In this document: piece after piece, positions 12,564-25,535 of the stretch
Layout of the letters: every line of letters starts with the position of its first letter
Numbering within the stretch: the first letter of the stretch is position 1
DNA from: Tetrahymena thermophila SB210
Lineage: Eukaryota > Ciliophora > Oligohymenophorea > Hymenostomatida > Tetrahymenidae
NCBI RefSeq assembly: GCF_000189635.1
Contig: NW_002475930.1
Coordinates: 248,001-312,000, forward strand
Direction of reading: 5' to 3'
DNA: 64,000 nt
Made by a program: the position numbers and the translations under genes
The notes under the pieces: generated by a model
What the model was told of the DNA's origin: nothing
The model's input: only the letters and a program-made list of their open reading frames with translations
Database searches by the model: none

Positions 12564-14872
12564 ATGACTGAATTTCAAACTGAAAATGTCAAAATTCAAG
12601 ACGAAGACGATGAAGTTTTATCAAATAACATGAAACAATATGATATTGAAGAAGTATTTCTAATCTAAAAAATTATTTTTCCTTAATTCTTAACAACTAA
12701 AATTAATTAAACTTAATCTTTCCTTACTCTTTCTTTACTTCTTTTTAGGCAATGTAAGTTGTAGGTGATTCCAACTGGTACCAAAAGAGATCAATTATTT
12801 TTATATGGTCTATGTTCATTTTCATGAGTTACATGTTTTTCTTAGTTCCCTCAACAACTTATCCCCCTAATTTTACCTGCTCTGATGGATCTTCTTGCAC
12901 CGAAACTGATGTAAAAAATTACATTAATAACAACAATAGAATAAATTAACATTAAATACTTTATAAATAATTAGGGAGGCTGTGATCCAGGATCTGTCGT
13001 CGATTCAGATAAAATGGCTTCTGCTGTTACTGAATTTCATCTTTATTGTGATAAATTACAATTAAGAAATCTTTTGTAATCAATTGGAATGGTTGGAGCA
13101 GCTTTTGGTTTATTAGTTGTTAATCTCTTCTCTGATAATTTCAGCCGTAAGAAGTGTATTATATTTGTATGGGGATTTGGTGCTTTATTTGCAATCCTTT
13201 ATGGGGTTACCTAAAGTGTAGCCTTATTGATAATTTCATAATTTGGTATTGGCTTAGGATATAACTGCTTGTTAATTCTATTTCTTGTTTAAATGAATGA
13301 ACTTAGTGGTAAATTTTTGAAAACTATTTCATAAATTATATACAAAGGAGTACTAATTTATGTTTTTGTAGATAACTATTACTATTCTACTTCTCCTTTA
13401 TTTATTTCTTCAATATTTTGTAAACATTTTTACAATCAACTTACAAAACAGCATAAATATCTTAAAAAACTGAATGATTAAACTTAAATTTTACTCAAAA
13501 AGCAACATACAGAGTTATGGGCATTACTGTCGCTTATGCAATTAGTAGTTTAGGACAGATCTCTATCTATTTTATAATCATGATTACTGAAAATTGGAGA
13601 TATTAAATTCTGTATTTCTTTGCCATCCCTTCTGCAGCCCTTTGGATTTTAAGTTTCTTTTTGATTGATGATCAACCAAGGTATAGCAAATAAAAGAATA
13701 TAAAAATTTACTAAGAGTATCATATTTTATTCATTTTATTTTTACAAAAATAGATTTTTGATTTTGAAAAACAAAAAAAAATGTGTAGAAGTTCTAAAAA
13801 GGATTGCAAGCGCTAATGGTAAAGAATGTCCTATAACAATAGATAATTTAAAATCTCCTAATCAAGAAAATAACCTTTCTTAAATAGAAATCAAGTAATC
13901 GAAAAAGAAGTACACTTATTATGACTTGTTTGCCTATAAATCATAAAGAATCATCTTGTTTCCACTAATGTTTGCATTATTCTTTTTGTCCTCTTTATAT
14001 TATGGAACATAACTCTCTTTGGATTCAGTTGGTTTTACATTCTAGCAGAACTGTCTTTACATAGGTATTTCTGAGCTAGTAGGATATCTAGCTTCAGGTA
14101 ATATTGACATAAAAAATTTTAATTCTAAATAATTATGCTGTTACTCAAAATACAATTAAATTATGACAGATAATTTTTTGTACTATAAACTATAACTTAA
14201 TATTTAGATAGTTATTCTTCAAATCAAATAAAAATATTTATTATACTATTAGATAGAATATGTTCAAAATTAAGAAGAAGGAAGTGGGGTATAATAACTC
14301 TTTTTGTTACTTCATGCTTTCTCATTCTAGATGCAATTTTCAAAGTGCCAAGCGACTGCACTGATGAATGCTATCAAAAAGATTTACAAATGGTGTTTAC
14401 TTGCTTAGCTCGTTTCATAGTTTCATTTTCTTTCAGGTAAACAATCAATTATTTTTATTGATTAAAGTTATGTAAATTTTTTTGTTTGTATAATTAGTTT
14501 CTTGCTTATATAAATTGGCGAGGCCTTTCCAGTTACTCTTAAATCTATTGGCTATGGATTTATAACAGCCTTTTCTAATATCGGTAAAATAATTTAATTA
14601 CTGCACTTATTCGTACGAATCATAATTATTTTGGATTGTAAAAAAATTTAGGCAGTGTGATCAGCCCTTATTTACAAAACTTAGCCATAGAAATCGGAAT
14701 AGATCCTCTCTATATTTTAGGTATTGTAGGAATGCTTAGTTGTATTTGCATCTTTTTGTCAAAAGAAACATTTAAACAGCCTGATATTTAGGATATTCCA
14801 GAGTTACTTGAAGCAAACAAAAACAATGGGATAAATAAACCTATGATGAGCAGTGCTAACAGTTAGCAATGA
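12564..14872 (+). CDS. MFS transporter, organic cation/anion (SLC22-like)
   Basis: Nine exons give 548 aa, a normal length for SLC22-type transporters. Exons are 12564-12653, 12749-12910, 12975-13308, 13372-13419, 13503-13680, 13754-14097, 14253-14436, 14498-14583 and 14652-14872; all junctions are GT-AG and phases agree. The protein has about 12 hydrophobic segments. Family signs are a Cys-rich first extracellular loop after TM1 (FTCSDGSSCTETD then GGCDPG), the MFS loop 2-3 sequence VNLFSDNFSRKK after TM2, DQPRFLILKNKK at the start of the central cytosolic loop, YLASDRICSKLRRRKW (the D-R-x-x-R/K motif after TM8) and KETFKQPDIQDIPEL at the C-terminus, matching the usual PETKG tail. It should act in a cell membrane on small organic ions; the substrate cannot be told. 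At intron 6 a second in-frame acceptor about 45 nt upstream exists, but only the chosen one restores the D-R motif. Confidence 0.9.
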
Positions 14873-15845
14873 AAGAAAATTCATAACTTTATTAATAAAA
14901 ATATAAAATAGTATGTTATTTGTTATATTTTATATGAACATCATAAAAATTAAAATTTACTTTTCAAATTTGATCAGAATGCTAAAAGATTTAATAATGT
15001 TTAATAGAAATTTCATCAAAAAAATTTAAATATTTTAATAAAAGATAATTTAAGTAACAAAACAAATTTCATAAACTATGTTTTTTTTTCTGAATGCTTA
15101 TTATATTCCAAACTTTAAAACAATATTATTATTTTTTAAATTTTTAATAGGATTAACACAAATTATTTGGAGTAAGGTTTATTCAATATATATAACTCAA
15201 ATATTACTTTACAGTACTTATTTTACACAATTTAAATTATTATTATAATGGCAAAAAGAGTTAGAAATTTTGATTTTATTTTAAAAATTTTCATTTTAAT
15301 TTAAATTGTAAAAAATAAAAAAGAAAAAGAAAAAAAAAGAAATTAGTTGGAGCGAGGTTGTATCAAAATGTAATTTGATAACTAATTTACAATTCTTATT
15401 TTACACAGATATAAAAGAAAAATCTTAATTACACAGCTTTAATTACAATCAATAATTATATATTCTGTCTAAATTGAAAATTTCTTAATAAAAATTAATT
15501 TCCTTATTATATAGCTTATAAATTCTGATAAGTACAATAAACTATATTTAAACTTGTATTTTTATGAAATTTAGTAACCTTTAAAGCAAACCTAAAAAGA
15601 ATGCTAAATTAATATGTAATGTAATAAAATAATTATAAATGAGTATATAATGAGTACAAAATTTAGGTAAAATTATTATTATTTTAATAGAAAAATTTCA
15701 ATTTTATTTAATTCAAAATATTATTAATTTATATCTATTAGCTTGATTGTTTAATTTTTTTTTTTTTTTTAAGAATAATTTGCTTATCAGCAGTTTACAA
15801 CTCAATCAAAGCTTTAAATCATTTAAATATATAAATAAATATTTT
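14873..15845. other. convergent intergenic spacer with a diverged direct repeat
   Basis: This is the gap between the 3' ends of the transporter and the Scc2-like gene. No gene was seen. It carries the repeat at 15161-15407 and long A and T runs. Confidence 0.6.
15161..15407. repeat. diverged direct repeat, two copies 180 bp apart
   Basis: Copy 1 (15161-15229) starts AATTATTTGGAGTAAGGTT and ends CTTATTTTACACA. Copy 2 (15341-15407) starts AATTAGTTGGAGCGAGGTT and ends CTTATTTTACACA. Both ends are well conserved and the middle is diverged. Confidence 0.6.
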
Positions 15846-18800
15846 TCAAGCATAGTCATCATCAAAGTCGTCATTTTCCTTATTATTTTTGTAATTTTAT
15901 TAAGAATCTTCATCTGATTAGGTATCTGATTAATCTTCTTAAATTTTACTATACCTTTTTACGTTTTGTCTATTTCTTAAATTCATTTTGAATGGGTTTG
16001 AAATTTGGGATGAGGCGCTTTTGTGAGAAACTCCACTATAATCTAGATCTTAATAATTTGAACTTTTACTTCCCTTACATGAATGATAGCTTGATTCACT
16101 GTTATTAGATGATTTGTGTGAATTCTACTTTTATATATTTCTATGTTTTGTACTTGCTTTAGAAATATCATATGCCTTCGTTGGCTTTCCTCTCTAGTTT
16201 AGCTTAGTTGTTTCTTTACTTTTCATGTCGGAGTTAAGGTTTTTGTCAGTGTCTGTATATGTTAAGTCAAGAACTTTTATAATATCACTCTCTACATAAT
16301 CATAAAACAAATGCTTTATTTTTTTTCTCAGCATTTTCAATTAAGCCTCGTTTGAGCAATCAAAATCTCTCATTTACTCCAAAAATAAATCAGAAAAATT
16401 ATCTAAAAGATTTCTGTTCCCATTAAATTTCTTAACCCATTTTACCTTTAGTTGCTATTGTAGATCAGAGTTTCTGTTATTAGACTGATTATCTAAAATA
16501 GTTGTTTCTTCAAGGTAAGAAGAACTTAGTTTTTAAATGAAGCTATCTATCTACTAGTACTTACCAAGAGACAAGCTAGACTGTATAATCAAAATATGGC
16601 TGGTAACGAGACACATCAGCAATATATTGGTTTTAATGAAGGCTTTTTCGTTTTCTAAATCGTCTTCTTCATCAAATTAGTCTATTTGATTATTAATGGC
16701 TCTCTTTAAGAAATCTTTTACCTCGTAGTAAACCTTGTCAGAAACTGATTTCATTCCATTAAGGAATATCAAAATATCTCCATGAGTGATTTAATTTAAG
16801 CTGATTATAAGTTACATAATAAAAAAAGCTACTTCATGATCTTCATAAGACCATTCATTTATTTCATTTAAAATTTCACAGACTCTTTTTGCAAAAATAT
16901 TTGTATCCTTTTCAGGAGTGTCTTTCAATTTTAGCACTGTGTTTATTCTTTCAAAGAGGGATTGGCACTTATCTTCAGGTCCTTCGGTTATTGTAAACTG
17001 CTTATAATTCTAATCTATAAAAACTGCACTTTTTCTTAAGCCTGCTTTTAAACACTTGTCTATAGAGTATTTGTTTCTTAAACATTCCTCTTAGATAATA
17101 GAATTAGCTAATGTCCTAATTAAAATATCAGGATCACATACAAGACATATAATATTAGCTCCAACTTGCTGAAAAATAACTAAATTTTCGTTCACTAAAA
17201 GATTTAAAAGCCTTAGGATTGTTTTTTTTACCATTTAGTCTGGGTTTTGTAGTCCTTGCTCATAGCTCTTAATAGTTAAATCCCTAATAATTGATGTTAT
17301 GTGTTCTAATTCTTAGTCTATGCTTTTTCTTTGATTATTTTCTTCACTTCTATGTTGAATAAAAAAATATTTTATTGTTTGATTTCATAAATAAAATGCT
17401 AATAATTGCTATAAACTTTTTAATTTTTATTTAAATGAAATTTAAATTTACTCTTCGACCATACTGTTTTTTACAGTAATTTGTGTGTTGATTTTCTTTT
17501 TTATTTAGTTAGAGTGCTTGAGAATGTATTTATCAAAGATTGTATAAATTGTGATCAAAAGTTTAGCAGAAGTTGATTTGCTAACAATAATTTCTTAGAG
17601 TATGTCTTAGCAACTAAAAATTAAATCGTATTCTTTTTCCCAAAGCATTGAAATATTTTCAAAGCTAGCAGCCTAAATTCTTTCGTTAGGTAGAGAGAGA
17701 TAAAATAAAAGTAGTGCAAGGACATCTTTTAAGTTTATGCTTAGAGCTTAAAATGAACCTTTCATAAAGTGATAAGAATAAATTGATACAATATACATAC
17801 TCATAGTTATTTTAAAAATGAGAATTTCACTTTCATTTTAGTCTCCAAAGTTAATCTTTTAGCTGAGGTTTTACATGTCAGATACATTTTTTAAAAAGGC
17901 ATATCTCTACTTAAATATATCTAGTATTTTTTGAATATCCTAAGATGAATAATTTATTGAATAAGCACTTAATTGGACTAATTTTTTAAGCACCTAAACA
18001 TTTCCCTCTTTCTAAATTAAATTTAGTAACTTATCTTCTATCTTCGAAATTGAACTATTTAATAAATAAAAATATTTTTTACTGCGATCTTTTTAAAAAT
18101 TATTCTAATTAAAATCTTATAAAAATTGTATCTTTCATTTAAAAAATGTAAGAATGATTTTTTTTTTAAACATGCAATTTTAAAGTTTAAATTTTAATTT
18201 TTTAAATAAAATTTGACTTCATTCAAAAATTTTTTGAAATTTTAAGTATTTAAAATTACTTTTTTCATTTTTTTTAAATAAAATTTCAAAATTTTTCAAA
18301 GCCTTTCAAGATTAATGTAAAGACTTGTTATTACCTTTTTATTTAAGGGTTTGAGACAATTGAGTTTCTTTAAAACATATTGATTATTATGTCTAAAATA
18401 ATTATCATGCATAAATTAGTTTCAGCCCTTTGTTCTTTATTAGCAATTGGAATTTAATTTCTTTCTAAAACTAACAGATCAAAATATGAAATGAATATTT
18501 AAAACTCTTAATAAATATCAAAAATATTTTTCATTCTAGACAGGACTTCAATAATTTCCAAAATGAATCTTCTCTCTTTCTTATCTGAAATGAATTCTTC
18601 TAATATTTTTAAGCTGATTTAAAGCATTGTATTGAGAATTGAAGCAGAATCGCTTTGGTTCTCTTAGAAATGACTAAAGATTCTTACCATAATATCTGTA
18701 TTTATTTCATATAACTTTTGCAGCTCAATTATGTTTTCTAAGGTTTTTTCCTCTTCAATATTTAAAATATTTTAGTTTTTTTTAGTTTCTTTTTTTGTCT

Positions 18801-21233
18801 TTTTCACCTTATTTAAATCCAATAATTAAAATATTAGTAAAATTAGAATATTAGTTAATTAATTTACTGCCTTTTTTGTCTCTTGCTTTCCCTAAAAAAA
18901 TGGGAAGTATATTTTTGCTAAAACATCAAGAGATTATATTTGAAATTCCTAAGTGTCACTTAAAACTCTAATCACAAGTTCTTTTATTAAGCTTATCTTC
19001 TACTGGTTATCATTTGCAATAGTATTTAAGTTACTGCTGATAAAACTCAATACTGTCCCTCTAACTTAAGTTTCTTTATCATTAAATCTGTCCATAATCA
19101 TTTTAAAGTATCTTTCTTTTCTCTCTCTATATTCAATATCACTTTCAAATTGTGTTTGATCCTCTGACATATAAAGCTATTCTAAAATTTTCAAACAAGT
19201 CATTCTGACAGTCACTTATTAGTCTCTTCTACGAATATCAATATATTATTCGAATCTTTGAGATCTATTGAAGCCTTCTATTTCATTTAAAATAGTTAAG
19301 CTCTGTTTGATTAGTAATTTTAAAAAATCTTCAAATTAATACATTAAATAATAAAATCAAATTTTTTTATAATAAAAATTAAACTAAATAACTTTGTCTA
19401 AAAAATGATGGTAAAATTAAACTAAGTATCAATGTAAAAAATTGATCAATCAATACTATTTGTTTACCAAATTTAAGATTCTTTGATTGGCATTACAAAT
19501 TGTTTGCTTTTATTTATTCGAATTAATAATGCAGAAAATTTTAATAAAATTGATAAGAAAATTAACAAATAGGCTATTGTTTAATAGCATGATTATATAA
19601 TTAAATTTTATTTTACTTTGTTTCTAATTATGCTAGAGTTATCGTTAGTGAGGCCAAAAATATATTTTAATAGATATTCAATTTTGTCTTGAATTGCAAA
19701 CATAGTTTGTATTTTTGATTTATATATAAAATCTAGGAAATCTAATTCTGTGCTTCCCAGGGAATCTGGTGGATTACCTAATTTAGTTTATGATGTGAGA
19801 GTGTTAAGGAAGAAAGTAATTTTTTTATTTTTAGCATTTATTGGTTTATTGTAGGCTTGTTAGACAAAGTGAAGTATAATATTAGTGCTCCTAGACTCCA
19901 AGAAGTTTATATTTAGAGTTTTATGATGAGTATCTGCATAGAGATATGTTAACGTTTGTAAAAAAGCAATTTATTCTTTGATTAATAAATCAGATAAATT
20001 TTTTATCTAAGAAATGTGTTATGAAGTTATTTCTAAGTTTGAACATTCTTAGCAGAAGGATATTTCGTGCTCGTTTTATTTTAATGTAAAAAATCCTATT
20101 TCTGAACATACATTACAAAAGACTGAGCCGTTGTACTTTGACTTTTTACCTTTGAGAGCTTTTTAGCAGAATATAATCTGCATATCTTAGCTGAACTGGG
20201 TTATTTATTATGTATCTTTATAAAGGATTTTGAGGATGCTTTTAGTCAAATCAATTATAAAGTGATTGTTTTGATAATTAGATAGGTTTATGTAGCTGTT
20301 AAGTATAGATGTAAATACATTAAATATCACAGGTATTATAGAGTATTCTTAAGAGTATAATTGTTTGCAGATATCATTTATAAAGTTAAATAAAAATAGC
20401 TGTATTTTATGTGATTCTTTTTTATTTTTTGTGGAAGCAGCTACTGAAATAGAAGATGCTTAGTTACCTTCCTCAATTACTTTGCGAAATAAATTTTTAA
20501 GAAAATCATCTATACACTTGATAGCTAAGTTATATATTTCTAATATTTCATTTTCATTTTCAATTTGTTGTTCTGTTTAAATATTATAAATTTTATTCAT
20601 TAGCCCAAATATTAGCATCGAAATGCAATCTATTCTTTCGCCATTATTTAATTTAATTTTTTATTACTTATTATCTTAATATTCTGTTGCAATCATTAAT
20701 CCTAATCCTTCAAGGTAATCCTTTTTATCTTCAGCTGCTAATCTACTACAAATTCTAATTACTTCGTTTAAGTTATTTGAGTGTCCTTAAAAAATCTTCT
20801 CTAAAAAAAATATATAAACTGATAATTTGTCTTGCTGAGAAAGAATCTGTAGAACACTGGTTGTCTTATCAAGGTGATTAACGATATTGCATAAATGGTG
20901 CTCTTCTAAGTATTTGCTTTTCAAAATTAAAAGAAGTTTATGATTCATTACTTGCTTTAGAGATTTAGAACTCTCCTCAACCCTTAAATAGTACATATAG
21001 AGCTCATAAACTATGCTAAAAACTAATTAATTTGGACAAATTTGCAATTTTTACAAGCAAGATAAGCTATTTTCAATTAAGTTCATATCCTTTTTTCCAT
21101 TTATTTTTGACAAATATAATTTTAAATCATTAATCAGCTAACATTTATCTGACTGATCTATATCTTTTACTTTACCAGTATGTTTTTCTGTAAATTAATT
21201 AATTATTTGTAAGCATTCATCGAGCACGCTCAT
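15846..21233 (-). CDS. SCC2: cohesin loader Scc2/NIPBL-like HEAT-repeat protein
   Basis: Four exons (21233-19617, 19302-18335, 18081-17452, 17349-15846) sum to 4719 nt, 1572 aa plus TGA. Intron 1 (19303-19616) ends in a textbook branch-site-like TTACTAATCAAACAG. The protein is alpha-helical with HEAT-type units, for example SIIRNKSLTILNEIEGF, VRMTCLKILEQLYM and DRFNDKETQVRGTVLSFI. The C-terminal part follows the order known in NIPBL/Scc2: GANIICLVCDPDILIRTLAN (like the DPE-x-x-RNKA stretch), then a helical block around RVCEILNEINEWSYEDHEVA, then NILLMCLVTSHILIIQ before a disordered acidic tail ending in FDDDYA. Scc2 loads cohesin onto chromosomes in the nucleus. Family assignment rests on recalled pattern order, not an alignment; a condensin HEAT subunit is the main alternative. 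If intron 1 were not spliced the frame would stop at 19446, giving a 595-aa protein. Odd feature: a CxxC-17-CxxC pair near residues 372-396 that could bind zinc. Confidence 0.72.
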
Positions 21234-22931
21234 TTCCTTAAAAATTATTACCAAAATAATTTTGTTACGTTAAATTGTATACCTAAGCTATGTTAGTTAA
21301 AAACAATTTATCTTAATTATTTTTTTAATTGATAAAAATAGATTAGCGGATAATTTATTAAAATTTGATTTTTTGTTTTTTTAAATTGAATTTAAACAAA
21401 TTAGATATTTTAAATAAAAATACCGCTTTTATTCATAAAATATATCAGCTAATCCCTCATTTACTACATATTTACTATAGAATCAAAGATTTTTACACTC
21501 ATAATCACCTTAAATTTAATTTTTTTAAGTTGAAAAAATAATAGCATAAATTAATTTAAAATAAATTAGTTAAAATCTTGTCAAACTTCCTAAAATAAAA
21601 TTGAAATTATTTTTAATATCAAAAACCTAATAAGATATATTAATTAAATAAATAATTTTAATTTTTTTAGTTAAATAAAATTTAATATATTAATTTAGTG
21701 GTTGGAAAGCATTAATTAAATAAGTGTTTTAGCATAAATTTTGAAAAAGTATTTTTTATTTAAAAATGATATTTTATTTTTGGAAGAATTGATTAAAGAT
21801 AAAAACTGATATTTTAAAGAAATAATTGTTTCCTTTATTTAATTTTAAAGAACATTTAATAGCATCTAAAATATATACATAAAAATTATAGTTAAATTTA
21901 ATTGATTTCCAATTATTGTAAAAGAATATTTCGTTTCCATAAAACCTTCTAGTAATTAGTAATTGTTTTTGAGAGTGTTTCTTTATAAATATGATTTGTA
22001 AACAGACTTAACCCTTTAATTTAGAAAATTAATTTGACATATTTTGTGGTATTTAAGTGCATTTTCATAAATTTAAATTAAATGATAAACAAAATTTTTA
22101 TGTATAAATTTTATGTAAAATAAATTTTAACATTAAAATCTTTTGTTTGGAAGAAATTATTTTAGCTTAATAATTCACAAAATCGAACTAAACAGTTACA
22201 AAATTCATACATTCAAGCTAATTAAATCATATTTTCTTAATAAAATTAAACTAAAAATAATTATGTAAGCTAAAACTGATAAATTTATTTAAGAAACGAG
22301 TGGAAAAAATAAATTAAAATTGATATAATCTGGATAGAATTATAATTGTGATTTACTTTCAAATTTAGATTCTGGGAATGAAAATTGGCTTTTACGATCG
22401 CTGATAAAATAATTGAATATTAGTTTACTTGGTTCATGCAAAAAATATAACAAATAAATGAAATTAGATAAATATTAATCCTCTTTTTTTACTTGAAGAG
22501 GTAAAAATTAATAATTAGACGAATGGCTATGAGACAAGAACAATAAATTTATTTGATAAAGAAATATTAATTTTTAATAAGAATTTAAAACAGATAACTC
22601 AATCAATGATAATAATAAAAGATATAAAAATTAATTATATTTATTACATTTTTAAAAGAAAAACAGAGCAACAAACTTTACAAATATTTAACAGCAAAAA
22701 CTTCCAAAAACATTCTTTATTAAATAAAGTAAAGCAAAATTAATAATTAAGATTATTAAAAAACTCACTTAAATATTTTAAACAAGCAAGCTTGAAAACC
22801 CATCTTGGTGAAGGAAAACTTACAGAAAATTAAAGGAACAACAAGGCAACTTGCAAATTATTATCAAAGCATTATAATATAACTAAAAGCTTATAAAATA
22901 ACCCATTTGAATTTATTAAGAATACAGTAAA
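21234..22931. other. divergent intergenic region (shared upstream region)
   Basis: This lies between two divergently transcribed genes, so it must contain both promoters. It is A/T-rich throughout with no gene and no motif I can name. The part next to 22931 is A-rich, as is usual for ciliate 5' untranslated regions. Confidence 0.6.
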
Positions 22932-25535
22932 ATGTTACAAGATAAAGCTTACAACAATATTAAGTACTATTTCTAGACCTAATCCAATGTAGAGAAGTTC
23001 AATGAAATAGCCACAGTTTTGCAAAAGAACGGAATTCATAATTGGGATGAAGGTCTACAGTTTAAGAACGAATCTGATTTGATAGAGTTAGGTGTTGATG
23101 AAAAATATGCACATATTTTTGTCAATGAAGTAAAGCGCCAAAATCAATTTAATAATGATTTAAGTGATTTTAGCGATATAGCATCGATGGCTTCATACAC
23201 CACTTCCTAGAATCCTAGGAAGTTTTTGCTTTCTCAAGACAAAACAAACTAGTAATATTATACAGAAGAAATCATAGAGAGAGAGTTAAATAAGATTTAT
23301 GAAGTCTGGCAGGAGGTTAACGATGAATTTTTTAATCAATTCCCAGATCTCACCCGCATCATTTTTTTGAATTTCATTTCATAAGAAAAAATGCTCATTT
23401 ATGGAGGAATTCATTCTTCTAACGTTGAGGAGCTATTCAGAGCATTCTCGAAGTTTGTTGATTATAAGAAGCTAACTCATTTCATTACTACTAATACAAA
23501 TGTAGATGAACTATTTGATAAATAAGGATTTGCAACTATCCCTTAAGCAGATGTCAAAACACTACAAAACACTCAAGCAACTGACATTAAGGTAAACGAA
23601 GCAAATTTCCTTCTTCTCCATCAAATATTCCAAGCATCAAGTCCTCTAATAAATGCTATTATTAGACATCTTTCAGAAAACGACAAACTGACTACATATG
23701 CCACCACAGAATAAGATTAGCCAAGTATTAAGCAATTCGATAATTAGATATTAGAAGAGTTTCTATTCACTTACTTTGAAGAAGCAGAGGTAGAATATTT
23801 GTTACAAATAATTTTGTATTTTTAAGTAAGATCAATAATATTAAATATAATTCATTAAATTCATAGAAACCAGCTGACTAAAAAAAAGATAACTTTGAAG
23901 AATTTGTTCAAGCAATGTGGACTAAAAACGGGTAAAATGGTAAAATTGTTGCCCCTTAGAAATTTCTCAAAGGCACAGAAAACAGCAAGTTAGGTGGAGT
24001 TAGTCCAATAATACCAAATGCTTTTAAAAAACCTTAGTTGAAATTAACATAAGAGTTTTTAACGTATCAAATAAATATTTATTAATTGAAATAAGATTAT
24101 AAATTTATTTATTGAAAAAAATAGTGCACTTGGAGATTTAGCCTTTTAAAAAGTGGAAGACTCAACGGGAATATTAAAGCTTTATTTGAAGGAGCTTAGA
24201 GAAAGATTACTTGATAACAAGATTCTAATTTCTTAAAGAAGATGGGTGAGAATATTTAGAGTTTTGAAAATAGTTTCATATACTAGAAATATAGGTGATA
24301 CTTCAAGAGTTTCATTAGCTGATTGCTTTATTGTTCCTTTCTTGATGGCCAAGAGCAAATCTGAATTTACTTTAATAGAAAAGACTAATTTAGATGTGAT
24401 TGAGAATCTTGCTCGCTTTTATGGAAGTCTTAAACTTTCTCACTATATAGAAAAGCACTTTTGGTTGCTCTCTCCTCATAAAGCATTTATTAAATAAATT
24501 AAAAAGCGTCACAGTCATCTACCATCCTTTTTCCAAGGTTGTATCAGCCATCCAGATTACTTCTAAATTTACCCAGAAGTTTTACAATAATAAAAATACT
24601 CTCAACTCTGCTACTAAGTATCTGGACCTGATAGAAAAATGCTCAGTGATGATTTCTTTTCAGTAAAAAAATGAATTTAAAAATATCAACTTATTAACTT
24701 TTAAAATAAAATGTAGATTGATGTAAATAAGGCATATGAGATGAAATTGGATATTAAAACTTCAAATAGAATGATCGTATACATTGGTTTAGTTTGTTTT
24801 GATGAAAATAAAGAATTTATCCACTCAACTCAAGTTTGCAGAGTAGAAAATTCAGAAGTCATTATAACTGGAGATGATGAATCAACAAAGACTCTTTTGG
24901 TCTCTTCTGGATCTGAGACAAATCTTAAAAAATGGAACTCTTATTCTCCTGAACAAAAAGATAAATAAAAGAATTTTGCATATTTGAGATCTATTGGGTT
25001 TTACTACGAAGGTGACACTTCCAGATTAATACCAATATCTGCGGTCATACAAGTACAAAACAACTTTATTCTTTTTTATAAATAAATAAATATTTCCTTT
25101 TTACTTAAATTCCTATTTTTGTAAAATTTTAATTAGGATAACGTAAAGCCATATGACACTACAGAAGAGCATGGAGCTTTCTCAGAAATAAAAGGAAACC
25201 GACTTTACTTAACTGATTATGGTTGGAAGAAATACTAGTAGCTTAAGGAAAAAGGAGTTATATAGTTTAATAAGACATAATTAATGAACCATTTTGAAGG
25301 AGGAACATATACTTTTGCAGAATGCTTTGATGATTATATTAAAAAATGGATGTAAAAGAGCTTCTGGTTCAAAGGGGAAACAAGATCTACAGAAACAAAT
25401 AAATTTAGAAAAGGAACAAAATATGTTAAAATAGTAATTCTAAGCAATTATAATAGTGGTTTCCCTGATTTTAAAATTCTCTAAAAAGATGCTTCAATCT
25501 ATTGGAAGAATATTGAGTTTAACTATCTAAAATGA
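22932..25535 (+). CDS. mosaic protein: SAM-like N-terminus, carbohydrate-binding-like C-terminus
   Basis: Five exons (22932-23789, 23867-24063, 24125-24662, 24717-25052, 25137-25535) give 775 aa with consistent phases. Residues about 15-65 (QKNGIHNWDEGLQFKNESDL, IELGVDEKYAHIF) look like a SAM-type helical domain. The middle is helical; ILKLYLKELRERLLDNK and TSRVSLADCFIVPFLMA are reminiscent of a GST C-terminal helical domain. The last 270 residues begin FFSIDVNKAYEMKLDIKTS and have the Y-x-x-x-x-x-x-K / YIGLVCFDENKEFI arrangement of beta-sandwich carbohydrate-binding-like domains. Intron 3 (24663-24716) contains a TGA in the coding frame and an ATG just before the acceptor, so a two-gene reading (stop at 24674, new start at 24711) is possible. 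I prefer one gene because the beta domain otherwise loses its first strand. There is no signal peptide, so the mix suggests a cytosolic protein of unknown role. Confidence 0.75.
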
